Source: JAZKFT01 sp039925965 (GTDB lineage: Bacteria > Bacteroidota > Bacteroidia > Chitinophagales > Chitinophagaceae). From it: 64,000 bases of DNA. Where the stretch lies: positions 1 to 64,000 of the forward strand of contig JBDSXW010000104.1 of assembly GCA_039925965.1 (NCBI GenBank), written 5' to 3'. The notes under the pieces are model-generated. The model was not told the origin of the DNA. It ran no database searches and saw nothing but the letters and a program-made list of their open reading frames with translations. The translations under genes were made by a program, and so were the position numbers. Below, piece after piece: positions 8,086-18,377 of this stretch. Position 1 is the first letter of the stretch. Each line of letters starts with the position of its first letter.

Positions 8086-8498
8086 TCAATCTATTTTGGT
8101 GGTTCTGTTCAGCAGATCGTTTTGTGTGTCTTCTTCATTGCTGATAACAGATACCTGCCTGCCCAACAACCTTATACTGTCCTTCATTTGTTCAGTGAAA
8201 GGGTCTGCAAGCGCCTTGACGGTCTCTATGTTCAGGCTAAAACGATAGGATAGTATTACTACGTTTTCGGGACAAGCAATTTGAATCGTTTTATCGGCGA
8301 TACTATGGCTGATATTTCCAATGACCAACTCCTGAAGACCCGCTGGCAGCGATACTTTGGCCGCATGCTATAGTTCGGCGCCATAGCCGTAGTATACAGT
8401 TGCATAGCTAGTAATGCGGTAGTTTGTAATGGCTTTTAGCCAAAAAACGTATAACAAAATTTTGTAATTAAAAAGACTGGAACGAAGGATTTTTTCAT
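8086..8498 (-). pseudogene. Remnant of a MuiA-like (DUF4140/DUF4139) secreted protein
   Basis: Reading leftward from an ATG at 8498, a signal-peptide-like start (M-K-K-S-F-V-P-V-F-L) runs into a stop; in the next frame the sequence I-T-S-Y-A-T-V-Y-Y-G-Y-G-A-E-L, an in-frame TAG, then H-A-A-K-V-S-L-P-A-G-L-Q-E-L-V-I-G and a further 70 residues follow. This matches the start of the DUF4140 domain of mucoidy-inhibitor MuiA-type proteins (usual pattern V-T-V-Y-x-x-x-A-x-V-T-R then L-P-A-G). The remaining several hundred residues of the family are absent. With a frameshift, an internal stop and a missing C-terminus, it is a decayed fragment. Confidence 0.65.
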
Positions 8499-8622
8499 GA
8501 TAATGCAGTTTTTTAAATTTCGGCCGTATGCACAGCTTTCAGCCTTTTACATAGCTGAAATACTCACGATGGCTTGCATTAACAATTCTTTGTAAGTACT
8601 TTTATGCAAACAGTTTTTTACC

Positions 8623-9468
8623 ATGACCGATAATCTATACCTGGCGCTGGCAGCCATACTGCTGCTACCCATGATACCCGCATTTATTCTCTATAAATTT
8701 TTACCCGTAAAAGGAAAAGATGGTGCCGATGAAGTGGGTGGCGAAACAGGAAGCATCGGACCTGTGAAATCGCTGTCCTGGAAATTGAAGGGTGCCTTTG
8801 CAGGCTATTTTTTACTGGTGCTGGTAGGCCTGACATTGCAGTACTTTGTAATGAACAGCAAGCAACAGAAAAAAATAGATGATTTAAGCCGGAGCCTACA
8901 GCTGTCCGGGGATTCCATTGCAAACCTTAAGTTGCAGGTACTGGCTTCCGCAAACCCCATCATAGACTGGACCGTGAAAGGGCTCATTACCCCGGCAGGG
9001 AAAGACGATACTAAGTTCTTCTATGATGATGGTACGACCAGCAATGCCCCCGACGGAACGTTCAAACTCATCAAAAGATGCATTGCCAGCATGGGAGCCG
9101 CCACGCCTCCAGGGTGGATTTGCGTGTACAATAGCAAAGGTTTTAGAATTGTAAGCCTGAACCGGGAAATACCGCATCCCGACATCGCTGCACTCAATAT
9201 TAATTTCGACGATGCCAAACATGAGATCATCATCAAAAACCCGATCGAGGTAAATAGTGTCGCAAAAGATAGCATTGTGGCCGTAGCCAATTTTATTCAG
9301 ACAAACCCGGCACTGAAAGAAAAAATTGTAACAATAGATCCTGGCTTCCTGCAAAAAGCCGAAGTAATAAAAAAGGAAAAGGAGGTGAAAAGGGTGCAGA
9401 ATATACAATTTGAAAAACTACGGCTCGAACATGCCAGGCTCAACCCTCAAAAAGTCGTAAACCAGTAA
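8623..9468 (+). CDS. Hypothetical membrane-anchored protein
   Basis: A 281-residue protein with no recognised domain. Two hydrophobic segments are visible, at about residues 5-25 and 59-77, separated by a Gly-rich linker; after the second comes a short coiled-coil-like stretch (residues 78-108, with K-K-I-D-D-L heptads) and then a soluble domain of about 170 residues ending in a highly charged Lys/Glu/Arg-rich tail. The layout suggests a cytoplasmic-membrane anchor with the large domain on the periplasmic side. The gene stands alone between the MuiA remnant and dnaB. Confidence 0.75.
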   Translation: MTDNLYLALAAILLLPMIPAFILYKFLPVKGKDGADEVGGETGSIGPVKSLSWKLKGAFAGYFLLVLVGLTLQYFVMNSKQQKKIDDLSRSLQLSGDSIANLKLQVLASANPIIDWTVKGLITPAGKDDTKFFYDDGTTSNAPDGTFKLIKRCIASMGAATPPGWICVYNSKGFRIVSLNREIPHPDIAALNINFDDAKHEIIIKNPIEVNSVAKDSIVAVANFIQTNPALKEKIVTIDPGFLQKAEVIKKEKEVKRVQNIQFEKLRLEHARLNPQKVVNQ

Positions 9469-10294
9469 TTTCAAATAGCTGGTAGGTGCAACGTCGGTTC
9501 CCGTTGTCTATTCTGCTTCAGCTAGATGTTTTCGGTTGAGCGGGGACAAAATCCCGTTTGCACAATATGAGGGTCGTCGTAGGCTGTTTTTAGATCCTGC
9601 CGTTTCTTTTAATCGTCATTCGCATGCTTCCGCCTTCCTGGAAAATTGAGGTTGTTCGGGAGTTGCGCGGTCTTTTCTACAATTCAATTTTGTCATCTTT
9701 ACGGATTACATTTCTGCAAAGCCTTACCACCATTGCGTTATCAAAAAAATGTGCCATATTAATAGAAAAAAGTGTTGTAAAACCGGCACCAAACGTTATT
9801 TATTTTTAAGCACAATGTGTTGTTAATAAACCTCGGCTGCCGGCGGAAATATTTATTAATTTGGGGATAAGCAATTTGTTTTGGTGGAAAACCCGGGAAT
9901 ATTGTGGATGACAGGTTAGCGACTGTATGAATAAATTAATACAAAAAATGCTTCCTGAACCTCATAATATTCCCGCTATCTTCGACCCCCTGTAGCAGGT
10001 AACAATTCGTTAATGAAGTACGGGAAAGGAGTAGTTTTCCAGCAAATAAGATTGCGATTCGTGTGTTTGACGGGCAATAGAACCGCAGAAAATGAGCGAA
10101 CATTTTTCTACGTTTTAGATTTGCCGGGGGAGTGTATGCGCTTGATGGACGACACTGGGCAATACGATAAATTAACAGTCTGCAACCGGTTTAAAGACAC
10201 CAATTGCTAATTGAATAGACTGGCGGGTATTGACGTTGTGACCAAAATAACGACAACAATTTTTGAATAATATTATAACGGGGCTTGACACACA
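9469..10294. other. Long intergenic region upstream of dnaB
   Basis: About 826 bases. Two short open frames (9624-9809 and 10013-10210) have no recognisable product and are not supported. A TATCTTCG word at about 9972-9979 resembles a Bacteroidota -7 element but lacks a clear -33 partner. No structured RNA recognised. Confidence 0.5.
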
Positions 10295-11899
10295 ATGGAA
10301 ATCATCAACACCAATAAGGATCGGAAAATACGCCGCAAGGGGAATGCAGATCTGAGCACCATGGTATACGGAAAAGTGCCGCCACAGGCGAAAGATCTGG
10401 AAGAGGCAGTTCTGGGGGCTATCATGCTGGAAAAAGGTGCATTCGATACCGTAGTTGAAATTTTGAAACCACAATGTTTTTATGTAGAAGCGCATCAGAA
10501 GATTTTTACGGCGATGCAAAGTCTGCAGACAAAGAGTAGCCCCATCGACATTTTGACCGTGGTGGAAGAACTTCGGTATAAGGAAGAACTCGATATCGTC
10601 GGCGGCCCCTATTTTGTGACGAAACTGACGAATTCTGTAGTGAGTAGCGCTAATATTGAGGCACATGCCAGGATCGTTCTCCAAAAATTTATTCAAAGGG
10701 AACTGATACGTATTAGCGGAGAAGTGATACATGATGCATACGAAGACAGCACCGATGTATTCGACCTGCTAGACGATGCAGAGAGCAAACTTTTTGAGAT
10801 CACTAATAACCACCTCAAGAAGAACTTTGATGAATTGCCGGCCGTATTGGCGAAAGCCTACAGCCGCATAGAGGAATTGCGGAACAAGAAGGACGATATT
10901 ACTGGTGTGCCAAGTGGTTTTGCTGCGCTGGACAGAGTAACCAATGGATGGCAACCAACGGATTTGATCATTATTGCAGCCAGGCCGGCCGTGGGTAAAA
11001 CGGCTTTCGCCCTCAACCTGGCACGTAATGCCGCGCTTCACCCGGTGAACCCGGTAGGTGTTGGATTGTTTAGTTTGGAAATGAGTGCACCGCAGCTGGT
11101 GCAACGTATTTTAAGTGCCCAGAGTGAGATCCACATGGAAAAAATCAGCCGTGGCCGCCTGGAAGATTACGAGATGAAACAATTGCTGACCAAGGGCATG
11201 CAACCCCTGGAAAGCGCCCCGATCTATATTGACGATAGTGCTGCACTCAACATCTTTGAGCTACGCGCCAAGTGCCGCCGGATGGTAAATAAATTTAAGG
11301 TGGGCATGATCATTATCGACTACCTGCAGCTGATGAGTGGCAGTGGTGATAGCCGTGGCAACCGTGAGCAGGAGATCAGCGGCATCAGCCGTGCGCTGAA
11401 GCAAATGGCAAAGGAATTGAAAGTGCCGGTGATTGCACTGAGCCAGCTAAGCCGTGCGGTAGAGAGCCGTAAGGAAGGTAACAAGATGCCACAATTGAGT
11501 GACTTACGTGAGTCGGGTGCTATTGAGCAGGATGCAGATATGGTGATGTTCCTCTACCGTCCCGAATACTATGGCGTAACTGAAAATGAACATGGGGAAA
11601 GCAACCGTGGGGAAACGGAGATCAAGATAGCCAAGCACCGTAACGGTGCTTTAGAAACGATAAAGCTGCGCGCATTGCTCCACATTCAAAAGTTTATAGA
11701 AGACGACGGCAGCAATGGCTATGGCCCCGGCTTGCCGCCAGTAAGCAGTGGTGGCAATTTCCGGCCGCTCGCCAAGGAAGAGCAGGGTGGTGATAATGGA
11801 GCCGCTACACTATATATTCAAAAAGGCAGCAAGATGAACGATATGCAAGACGATTTTGATGCAGGCTTCCCCGAGAGTGATGAGGATGCTTTGTTCTAG
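10295..11899 (+). CDS. dnaB: Replicative DNA helicase DnaB
   Basis: A 534-residue hexameric helicase that unwinds DNA at the replication fork and recruits primase. The N-terminal DnaB domain starts at about residue 28 (P-P-Q-A-K-D-L-E-E-A-V-L-G-A); the RecA-like C-terminal domain has Walker A A-R-P-A-V-G-K-T-A at 229-237, the Walker B I-I-I-D-Y-L-Q-L-M, and the family signature L-R-E-S-G-A-I-E-Q-D-A-D followed by F-L-Y-R-P-E-Y-Y. The C-terminal tail is acidic and Gly-rich. Length is normal for Bacteroidota. A terminator follows at 11943-11976. Confidence 0.97.
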   Translation: MEIINTNKDRKIRRKGNADLSTMVYGKVPPQAKDLEEAVLGAIMLEKGAFDTVVEILKPQCFYVEAHQKIFTAMQSLQTKSSPIDILTVVEELRYKEELDIVGGPYFVTKLTNSVVSSANIEAHARIVLQKFIQRELIRISGEVIHDAYEDSTDVFDLLDDAESKLFEITNNHLKKNFDELPAVLAKAYSRIEELRNKKDDITGVPSGFAALDRVTNGWQPTDLIIIAARPAVGKTAFALNLARNAALHPVNPVGVGLFSLEMSAPQLVQRILSAQSEIHMEKISRGRLEDYEMKQLLTKGMQPLESAPIYIDDSAALNIFELRAKCRRMVNKFKVGMIIIDYLQLMSGSGDSRGNREQEISGISRALKQMAKELKVPVIALSQLSRAVESRKEGNKMPQLSDLRESGAIEQDADMVMFLYRPEYYGVTENEHGESNRGETEIKIAKHRNGALETIKLRALLHIQKFIEDDGSNGYGPGLPPVSSGGNFRPLAKEEQGGDNGAATLYIQKGSKMNDMQDDFDAGFPESDEDALF

Positions 11900-11942
11900 G
11901 CAGAACGATGGTAAAACGACCGAACAAATATTTTAATCTGAG

Positions 11943-11976
11943 GGAGGCGAACAATCAGTTCACTTCCTTTTTTTTT
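11943..11976 (+). terminator. Rho-independent terminator of dnaB
   Basis: GGAGGCGAAC pairs with GTTCACTTCC (one G-U, one mismatch) around the loop AATCA, followed directly by nine T. It lies 44 bases after the dnaB stop. Confidence 0.65.
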
Positions 11977-12064
11977 GCCCAGGAATAAAATCATTCTGTA
12001 AAAATTACATAAGTCATAAAAAGGCAACCAGGAAGCAAATATTTTGCAAGTTAAAAACAGTGTG

Positions 12065-12095
12065 TTTACGTCATTCACAAGGGTTTTTATTTTTG
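12065..12095 (+). promoter_or_regulatory. Bacteroidota-type promoter of the surface-protein locus
   Basis: TTTA at 12065-12068 and TATTTTTG at 12088-12095 are separated by 19 bases, close to the Bacteroidota sigma-ABfr consensus TTTG-N19-TAnnTTTG. Transcription would begin near 12102, about 50 bases before the GTG at 12155 and 95 before the ATG at 12197. It is the only convincing promoter before the 2055-residue gene and may drive 12155-19961. Confidence 0.6.
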
Positions 12096-12154
12096 CGAAG
12101 CAACCAACACCATCTTTTTCAACGATTTACAGTTAGAAATTTTAATGAGAGCAG

Positions 12155-15100
12155 GTGCCATATCTTTTGAAACCAGAATCAAAAATTCGCTGTGCCATGC
12201 AAGTAATGGCAGGCATATGTGTATTGTGGTGCATCTCGGATGATGGCCTGTCGCAGGTATTGCCTGTAACTGTATCAAAGAAAATTGCTCCATTTAACCA
12301 GCCGGGAAATAGGAACGCCTTTATTGAGAATATTGGGCAATATGGAAATCTATTGCCCGGCCATGAGCAAATGGGTGCCATCAGGTATGGATACGAGGCG
12401 TTGGATATGCCTGTCTTATTTTCCGCTAATGGGGTAATATACCTGCAACGAAAGATTGTATCCATTTCACACCAGGAAAAAGAAAAGCTGGAGGAACAGG
12501 GTCTTTCAGAAGAAGAGATTGAAAGGAAGGCCAATATTACCGACAGGCTGATTACGATGGAATGGTTGGGGGCAAACCCTGCAGCAGAATGGACGGCAGA
12601 GCGCCAAACTACCGATTATCATACTTATGGTTTGCTACAGGGTAAAGCCTTTGGATACCAGCAACTACTGGTGAAAAACCTCTATCCGGGTATCGACCTG
12701 GAATTTAGTTTTCCTTCCACTGCCAAAGCGGGCTTTGAGTATAATTTGCTCGTAGAGCCAGGGGCAGATATTGGCAAAGTGCGAATGAAGTTTGGTGGCG
12801 ATGTAAAGAAAATTACAACTGATTCGAAAGGAAATCTTATTATCAGCACCGACATAGGCGGGATACAACAAACGGTTCCAGTGAGCTATTATGGGGATAG
12901 GGTAAACACAAAAACGAGCGAAGTTATACACACCGTATTCGCCGTCGATAATGATGAGGTGCGGTTTTCATTTCCTGCTAACTACGACCGTACAAAAGCA
13001 TTTGTTATTGACCCTTTTGTAACGGCTACCGGCAATCTTACCGGCTTAAATTCAGGCAAAGCCAAAGATGTGGATTTTGATTATGCTGGTAATATGTATG
13101 TTACCGGCGGTGGCGATGGTACTACCCACCAACTTGCAAAATATGATGCTTCGGGTGTGCTGGAATGGACTTTCAGCGGAACGCTTACCATTCCCGCCTG
13201 GACCTTTGGCAGCTACTGGGGCGGCTGGATGGTGGAGAAGCCTACGGGAAATGTATATCTCGGCCAGGGTTTTAATCCGGCAACCGGCTTCCAGGTCATC
13301 CGTATCAGCACCACAGGTTTGTATGATAATTTTATTACAACTGCCAACGCCAGTTTCAGGGAAGCATGGAAGATGCTCTGGAGTTGTAATAATGGGTTAC
13401 CTCAGATATTGGTGGCCGGGGGCGGCACCAATTCCAATATCAATTTCGGTGTGTTTACGCCGCCTGCCACTGCTATCGGTTCTTTGAATGTAACGGGGAT
13501 CCCTTATACCGTGAGTGCCGGCTGGGCACAGGATATAGTGGATTTTGTCATCGATCCTTCGAACAATGACATGTATACCATTTATGGTTCCCTGATCGGA
13601 AACCCCAGCCTTACCAATAAGATCTACAAAAACACCTTTCCTTATAGCGGCGCATCGGTTTCCTGGAATGTACCTTCAGGGTTCGTAAGTGTTCAGGAGA
13701 TTGCCAACCGGCCCTATCTTACGGGCGGGCTTATCGACAACTCTGCCAATATTTTCGCCGTAAATGCATCCTATCTCTACTATTGGGATGGAAAAAATCT
13801 GAAAGCTTTCGACAAGCTAACCGGCAACGGTGTAGGAAGCCCATTGGTAACATCGAACACTACGCTGATGCAGGGTGGCATAGTAGCCGATGCATGTAAT
13901 AATGTTTTTGTAGGCGAAGCCAATGGCATTATCAAAGTGTACAAATTCAACGGAAGTATTTTTGATGATGCGGCAGCGCCAGACATTTCGATACCCGGCT
14001 TCAATGGTAAGGCCGTTTATGATCTCGCTTACGACCAATCTAAGAAACTAGTGTTCGCCAGCGGCGATGGATTTGTTGGCTCATTTGATGTAAGTGCTTA
14101 CTGTCCTACTACGCAGTATACCCTGAATGTAATACCTAACTGCCTTACCGCAACAGCTAACGTTGTAGTATCACCAACGCCACTGGCCGGTTCAATTATC
14201 ACCTACATTCTTTCTGTAGGCGGCACACAGATCGCTACGAATACCACAGGTATTTTTCCGGGACTCAATTCGAATATAACCTACACGGTTACTGCTACCA
14301 TTAATCAATCCTGCAGCGGAACACAGGCTACTACTACGTTTATATTCCCAGGCCCCACTATTGCCATTGTCCCAAATAACACGACCTGCGGAGCCAATAC
14401 CGGCAGCATAAATGCGACCGGTTCCGGAACAAATGGTCCTTATACTTACAGCATTGACGGAGTTAATTTTCTTCCCGGCGGAACTTTTACAGGCCTTAGT
14501 GCAGGCGTTTATACGATCACAGTTAAAGATGGCAACGGGTGTGCATCCATTACAACCGTTACGCTGCAAAATACCAACGGCCCCACATTAAGCTATACCA
14601 GCACTAATTCTGATTGTGGTAACAATAACGGCACTATTACAGCCAATGCTTCGGGGGGAACGACGCCATTACAGTATAGCATCAACGGCGTTACATTTCA
14701 AAGCAATAATTTTTTTAATGGATTAGCCGGAGGCAGGTATACGCTTACGGTAAGAGACGCTACAGGATGTATCAACGCGGTGATGGTAACGCTTACAAGT
14801 TCACCCAGGCCTTTTGTTACGGCTATTCCCGCTGCTGCTACCTGTGGAAGCAGCAATGGCACTATCACCGCCTTTGGAAGTTCGGGTACTGCACCGTTAA
14901 CGTATAGTATCAACGATAATGTGTTCCAGGTAACCAATGTATTTACGAGTCTAACACCTGGCAATTATACGGTAACCGTTAAAGACGCCAGTGGCTGTAG
15001 CAATACAACTATTGTAACGCTGGCCAATTCGCCGGCACCAACGGTTAACGCTGTGGCAACCGCTGCATCGTGTAACAATCAAAACGGAGTGATCACTGCA

Positions 15101-18100
15101 ACGGGAGTTGGTGGTATTGCACCGCTTCAATATAGCATTAATGGGGTAAGCTTTCAAAACAGCAATATTTTTACCGGGCTGACTACCGGTGCTTATACAG
15201 TTACCGTAAAAGATAATACGGGTTGTAGCAATACGTTTTCGATCGCAGTGCCGGCCATTGGTGGCCCATCGGCCAGTGCTGTTTCAACTGTTTCGGCGTG
15301 TAACGTTAATGATGGTTCCATTACCATAACGGGCAGTGCCGGCACACCTGGCTATCAGTATAGCATTAATGGAATTTTCTTCCAGGCAGGAACTGTATTT
15401 AATGGATTGGCTGCGGGCAATTACGTTGCATATGTAAAAGACGCAAATGGTTGTATTGGTACCACCATTATAACTGTTGCGAATACCGCCGGCCCCACAC
15501 TTTCCGTATTGAGCACACCTACAGCCTGCGGCAGTAATACGGGTACGATTACGGCAAACGGATCAGGAGGTGCAGGTGGGTTGCAGTACAGCATAGATGG
15601 CAGCTCGTATTCAACTACCAATGTTTTTACAGGTTTGGCTACCGGCATATATAGGGTGTATGTAAAAGACGGCAATGGTTGTATCAAACAGGCATCAGTA
15701 ACCATAGTAAATACTTCTGGGCTTAGCCTTGCGGTCAACAGCATTTCTTCTTCGTGCATTACTAACAACGGTATTATTACAGCAACAGCTACCGGCGGCG
15801 CTAATCCTCTTCAATACAGTATTAACGGAGTTATATATCAGCTGGGAAATATATTCAATGGTCTCAGCGCAGCCAGTTATACCGTGTATGTAAAGGATGC
15901 CGGGGGATGTGTAGTAACCAGGCAGGCAACTATAGGATCGGTTACAGGACCTGCAGTAACATTGATCGTTCAGCAGAACGCTACCTGTGGCGCGGCCAGT
16001 GGCGTTATTCGTGCAACAGCAACGGGAGGGGTTGCACCTTTAACTTACAATATCGATGGCGGCGTCTTTCAATCGATCAGTATTTTTATTAATGTACCGG
16101 CCGGGCTGCATACCATTATTGTAAAAGATGCGGGCGGATGTACGGCTTCGCAAACGGTAACCATAACCAACGCCACAACCGGTACTGCCATAACCGATGT
16201 AACCTTTACCATCCGTGATATTTTAGGATGCACTGGTGGCACGGGCAGGATAAAGAACCTGAAAGGTGTTCCCTCCGGCGGTGGCAATCATTATACATTC
16301 AGTCTCGACGGCGGGGCTTTTACAACTGCCAACCAATTTACCAACGTAGTGGCTGGTACGCATACTATTACGGCGATGAACGATGATGGCTGTATGGTAA
16401 CAAGGCTTGCCACGTTAGGTGTCGGCACGCCTGCTACTGCCACTGGTACGGCTACGCCAAGTGCCTGCGGTTCAGCTACAGGTTCCATCACAATAGTTGG
16501 CGTTGGCCCCAACACGCCCTACCATGCCAGCATCAACGGCGGTACTTCCTGGATTACTTTTTTTCCGCCAGGGGCGAATACAATCACGTTTAACAGCCTG
16601 GCACCGGGCACCTATCCAATCATAATCGCGGACGATGCCGACTTTACTGCAGGCTCGCCAGATATTCCCGGAACATGTCTAACTACGATCTATGTAGCGG
16701 TGCCATCTACGGGAGGTCCGTCGATGACAACCAGCCAGGTAAATGCCTCCTGTACTGCGGCCAATGGAAGTATCACCATCAACGCAACAGGCGGTGTATT
16801 GCCTTATACTTACAATATCAATGGGGGCGGCTATTTTATAAGCAATGTCTTTAATAACCTGTTGCCGGGTCCTTATGCGGTTACTGTAAAAGATAATAAT
16901 GGCTGCATTACCGGCGTCAATATTGTGTTGTTGAATTCAGCAGTGCCTACCGTCACTGCCGCGGTGCGGGCTACTTCCTGTAATCTAAGCAATGGCACCA
17001 TTACAGCAACCGCCACAGGTGGCATAGCGCCGCTGCAATACAGTATTGATGGTACCACATTTCAAAATAGCAACTTTTTTAACAACCTGGCGCCTGGTAG
17101 CTACACATTATATGTAAAGGATGTTAATGGGTGTTATGCATCCGTTTTAGTGCCGGTCGTTAATACTCCGTTACCAAAAGTTACAGCCTTTACCGTGCCC
17201 GCTACCTGCAATAATGCGGATGGAGGACTGGTGGCTACTGGCACTGGCGGCGAAGTTCCCTATACATTCAGCATTAATGGAACCCTGTACCAAAGTAGTG
17301 GAACATTCAACACCTTATTGGGTGGATTCTACACGGTATATATAAAAGATGGCAGGGGATGTATTACTACCACCGGCGTTTCAGTTGCAAATATTTCAAC
17401 CATTTCTATTGTCAGCACTGTGCAGCAGGCAGCTTTTTGTGGTAACGCTACGGGGACCATCCTGGTAAATGCTTCTGGTGGCTCTGGCACCCTGGAATAT
17501 AGTGTTGATGGCGTTGTTTTTCAACTGGGCAATAGCTTCACGGCATTGTTGCCCGGCAACTATACCGTCACCGTAAGAGATGCAACTGGCTGCCTTGCCA
17601 CCAAGCCGGTGGTGGTATCCAACCTTAATGGACCACAAGTACTAACTGCAACGATCCTGGATGCTTCCTGTGGGCAAAATAACGGCGCTATTACGGCAAA
17701 TGCATCCGGCGGAACAGGGTCCTTGAAATACTCGATAGACGGAACGAATTATCAGCTGGGGATTGTTTTTTCAAGCCTTTCTGCCGGGGGCTATACATTG
17801 TATGTAAAAGATTTTAATGGATGTATTAAATCGCTGGCAGTAACCATTGCAAACCTGCCTGCACCCGCATTAACCCTTGCGGCATATGCTGCTTCCTGCG
17901 GATTGGGTGATGGCACTATTACTGCGCAGGCAACCGGCGGAACCGGTGTGCTCGCTTATAGCAAAGATGGCACCACCTTCCAGTCCGGCAATATTTTCCT
18001 GGGGCTTGCGGCCGGGCCATATACCATCACAGTAAAAGATACTAAAGGATGCACCACCTTGGCTAATATAAACGTCGGCGTTATCGGAGCTACCATAACA

Positions 18101-18322
18101 CCCACTTTTAACGCCATTGGCCCCATTTGTTCTGGTGCTGTACTATCTCCATTACCAACAACATCTCTTAACGGTGTTACCGGAACATGGTTACCTGCAT
18201 TGAACAATACCACAACCACCCTGTACACATTTACCCCTACCACCGGCCAATGTGCTACTACAACTACATTAACCATCACTGTCAACCCCAAACCTAATCC
18301 CATACTTATTTACCACAACTAA
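12155..18322 (+). CDS. Giant secreted SprB-like repeat protein
   Basis: Up to 2055 residues (GTG start at 12155; ATG at 12197 is an alternative and lies just before the hydrophobic secretion segment). The N-terminal domain with N-A-F-I-E-N-I-G-Q-Y-G is the DUF7948-like start seen in large T9SS-exported Bacteroidota proteins; residues about 300-650 look like beta-propeller blades. From about residue 732 to 1978 there are 16 tandem SprB-type repeats of about 77 residues, each with a conserved Cys-Gly near the start, a Y-S-I-N-G or Y-S-I-D-G core and a K-D-x-x-G-C end. A last Ig-like module ends in a tail finishing I-Y-H-N. SprB is a gliding adhesin in Flavobacterium; an adhesin role here is inference. 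No T9SS sorting domain is recognisable at the C-terminus. Confidence 0.9.
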   Translation: MPYLLKPESKIRCAMQVMAGICVLWCISDDGLSQVLPVTVSKKIAPFNQPGNRNAFIENIGQYGNLLPGHEQMGAIRYGYEALDMPVLFSANGVIYLQRKIVSISHQEKEKLEEQGLSEEEIERKANITDRLITMEWLGANPAAEWTAERQTTDYHTYGLLQGKAFGYQQLLVKNLYPGIDLEFSFPSTAKAGFEYNLLVEPGADIGKVRMKFGGDVKKITTDSKGNLIISTDIGGIQQTVPVSYYGDRVNTKTSEVIHTVFAVDNDEVRFSFPANYDRTKAFVIDPFVTATGNLTGLNSGKAKDVDFDYAGNMYVTGGGDGTTHQLAKYDASGVLEWTFSGTLTIPAWTFGSYWGGWMVEKPTGNVYLGQGFNPATGFQVIRISTTGLYDNFITTANASFREAWKMLWSCNNGLPQILVAGGGTNSNINFGVFTPPATAIGSLNVTGIPYTVSAGWAQDIVDFVIDPSNNDMYTIYGSLIGNPSLTNKIYKNTFPYSGASVSWNVPSGFVSVQEIANRPYLTGGLIDNSANIFAVNASYLYYWDGKNLKAFDKLTGNGVGSPLVTSNTTLMQGGIVADACNNVFVGEANGIIKVYKFNGSIFDDAAAPDISIPGFNGKAVYDLAYDQSKKLVFASGDGFVGSFDVSAYCPTTQYTLNVIPNCLTATANVVVSPTPLAGSIITYILSVGGTQIATNTTGIFPGLNSNITYTVTATINQSCSGTQATTTFIFPGPTIAIVPNNTTCGANTGSINATGSGTNGPYTYSIDGVNFLPGGTFTGLSAGVYTITVKDGNGCASITTVTLQNTNGPTLSYTSTNSDCGNNNGTITANASGGTTPLQYSINGVTFQSNNFFNGLAGGRYTLTVRDATGCINAVMVTLTSSPRPFVTAIPAAATCGSSNGTITAFGSSGTAPLTYSINDNVFQVTNVFTSLTPGNYTVTVKDASGCSNTTIVTLANSPAPTVNAVATAASCNNQNGVITATGVGGIAPLQYSINGVSFQNSNIFTGLTTGAYTVTVKDNTGCSNTFSIAVPAIGGPSASAVSTVSACNVNDGSITITGSAGTPGYQYSINGIFFQAGTVFNGLAAGNYVAYVKDANGCIGTTIITVANTAGPTLSVLSTPTACGSNTGTITANGSGGAGGLQYSIDGSSYSTTNVFTGLATGIYRVYVKDGNGCIKQASVTIVNTSGLSLAVNSISSSCITNNGIITATATGGANPLQYSINGVIYQLGNIFNGLSAASYTVYVKDAGGCVVTRQATIGSVTGPAVTLIVQQNATCGAASGVIRATATGGVAPLTYNIDGGVFQSISIFINVPAGLHTIIVKDAGGCTASQTVTITNATTGTAITDVTFTIRDILGCTGGTGRIKNLKGVPSGGGNHYTFSLDGGAFTTANQFTNVVAGTHTITAMNDDGCMVTRLATLGVGTPATATGTATPSACGSATGSITIVGVGPNTPYHASINGGTSWITFFPPGANTITFNSLAPGTYPIIIADDADFTAGSPDIPGTCLTTIYVAVPSTGGPSMTTSQVNASCTAANGSITINATGGVLPYTYNINGGGYFISNVFNNLLPGPYAVTVKDNNGCITGVNIVLLNSAVPTVTAAVRATSCNLSNGTITATATGGIAPLQYSIDGTTFQNSNFFNNLAPGSYTLYVKDVNGCYASVLVPVVNTPLPKVTAFTVPATCNNADGGLVATGTGGEVPYTFSINGTLYQSSGTFNTLLGGFYTVYIKDGRGCITTTGVSVANISTISIVSTVQQAAFCGNATGTILVNASGGSGTLEYSVDGVVFQLGNSFTALLPGNYTVTVRDATGCLATKPVVVSNLNGPQVLTATILDASCGQNNGAITANASGGTGSLKYSIDGTNYQLGIVFSSLSAGGYTLYVKDFNGCIKSLAVTIANLPAPALTLAAYAASCGLGDGTITAQATGGTGVLAYSKDGTTFQSGNIFLGLAAGPYTITVKDTKGCTTLANINVGVIGATITPTFNAIGPICSGAVLSPLPTTSLNGVTGTWLPALNNTTTTLYTFTPTTGQCATTTTLTITVNPKPNPILIYHN
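14351..18090 (+). repeat. 16 tandem SprB-type repeats inside the giant surface-protein gene
   Basis: The coding repeats are about 230 bases each. Recurrent words include variants of tatagcattaatgg, gtaaaaga(t/c)gc and tgtggtaacaat-like Cys-Gly-Asn codons. Repeats 9 and 10 (about 16190-16700) are the most divergent: one begins with an extra D-I-L-G-C-T-G-G-T-G segment, the other is lengthened by about 20 residues. Divergence between units is high enough that they are old rather than recent duplications. Confidence 0.85.
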
Positions 18323-18377
18323 TTATGAAAATATTTCAATATCCATATCCAATCACCAACGATCCAAACCAACCAAT

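Noticed and set aside
10013..10210. 65-codon frame upstream of dnaB
   Set aside because: No recognisable motif, and no conserved neighbour logic; left as intergenic.
14351..18090. Regular period of about 230 bases that could suggest a CRISPR or satellite array
   Set aside because: The period is coding throughout, units are diverged and match SprB-type protein repeats; no short identical repeats with unique spacers.
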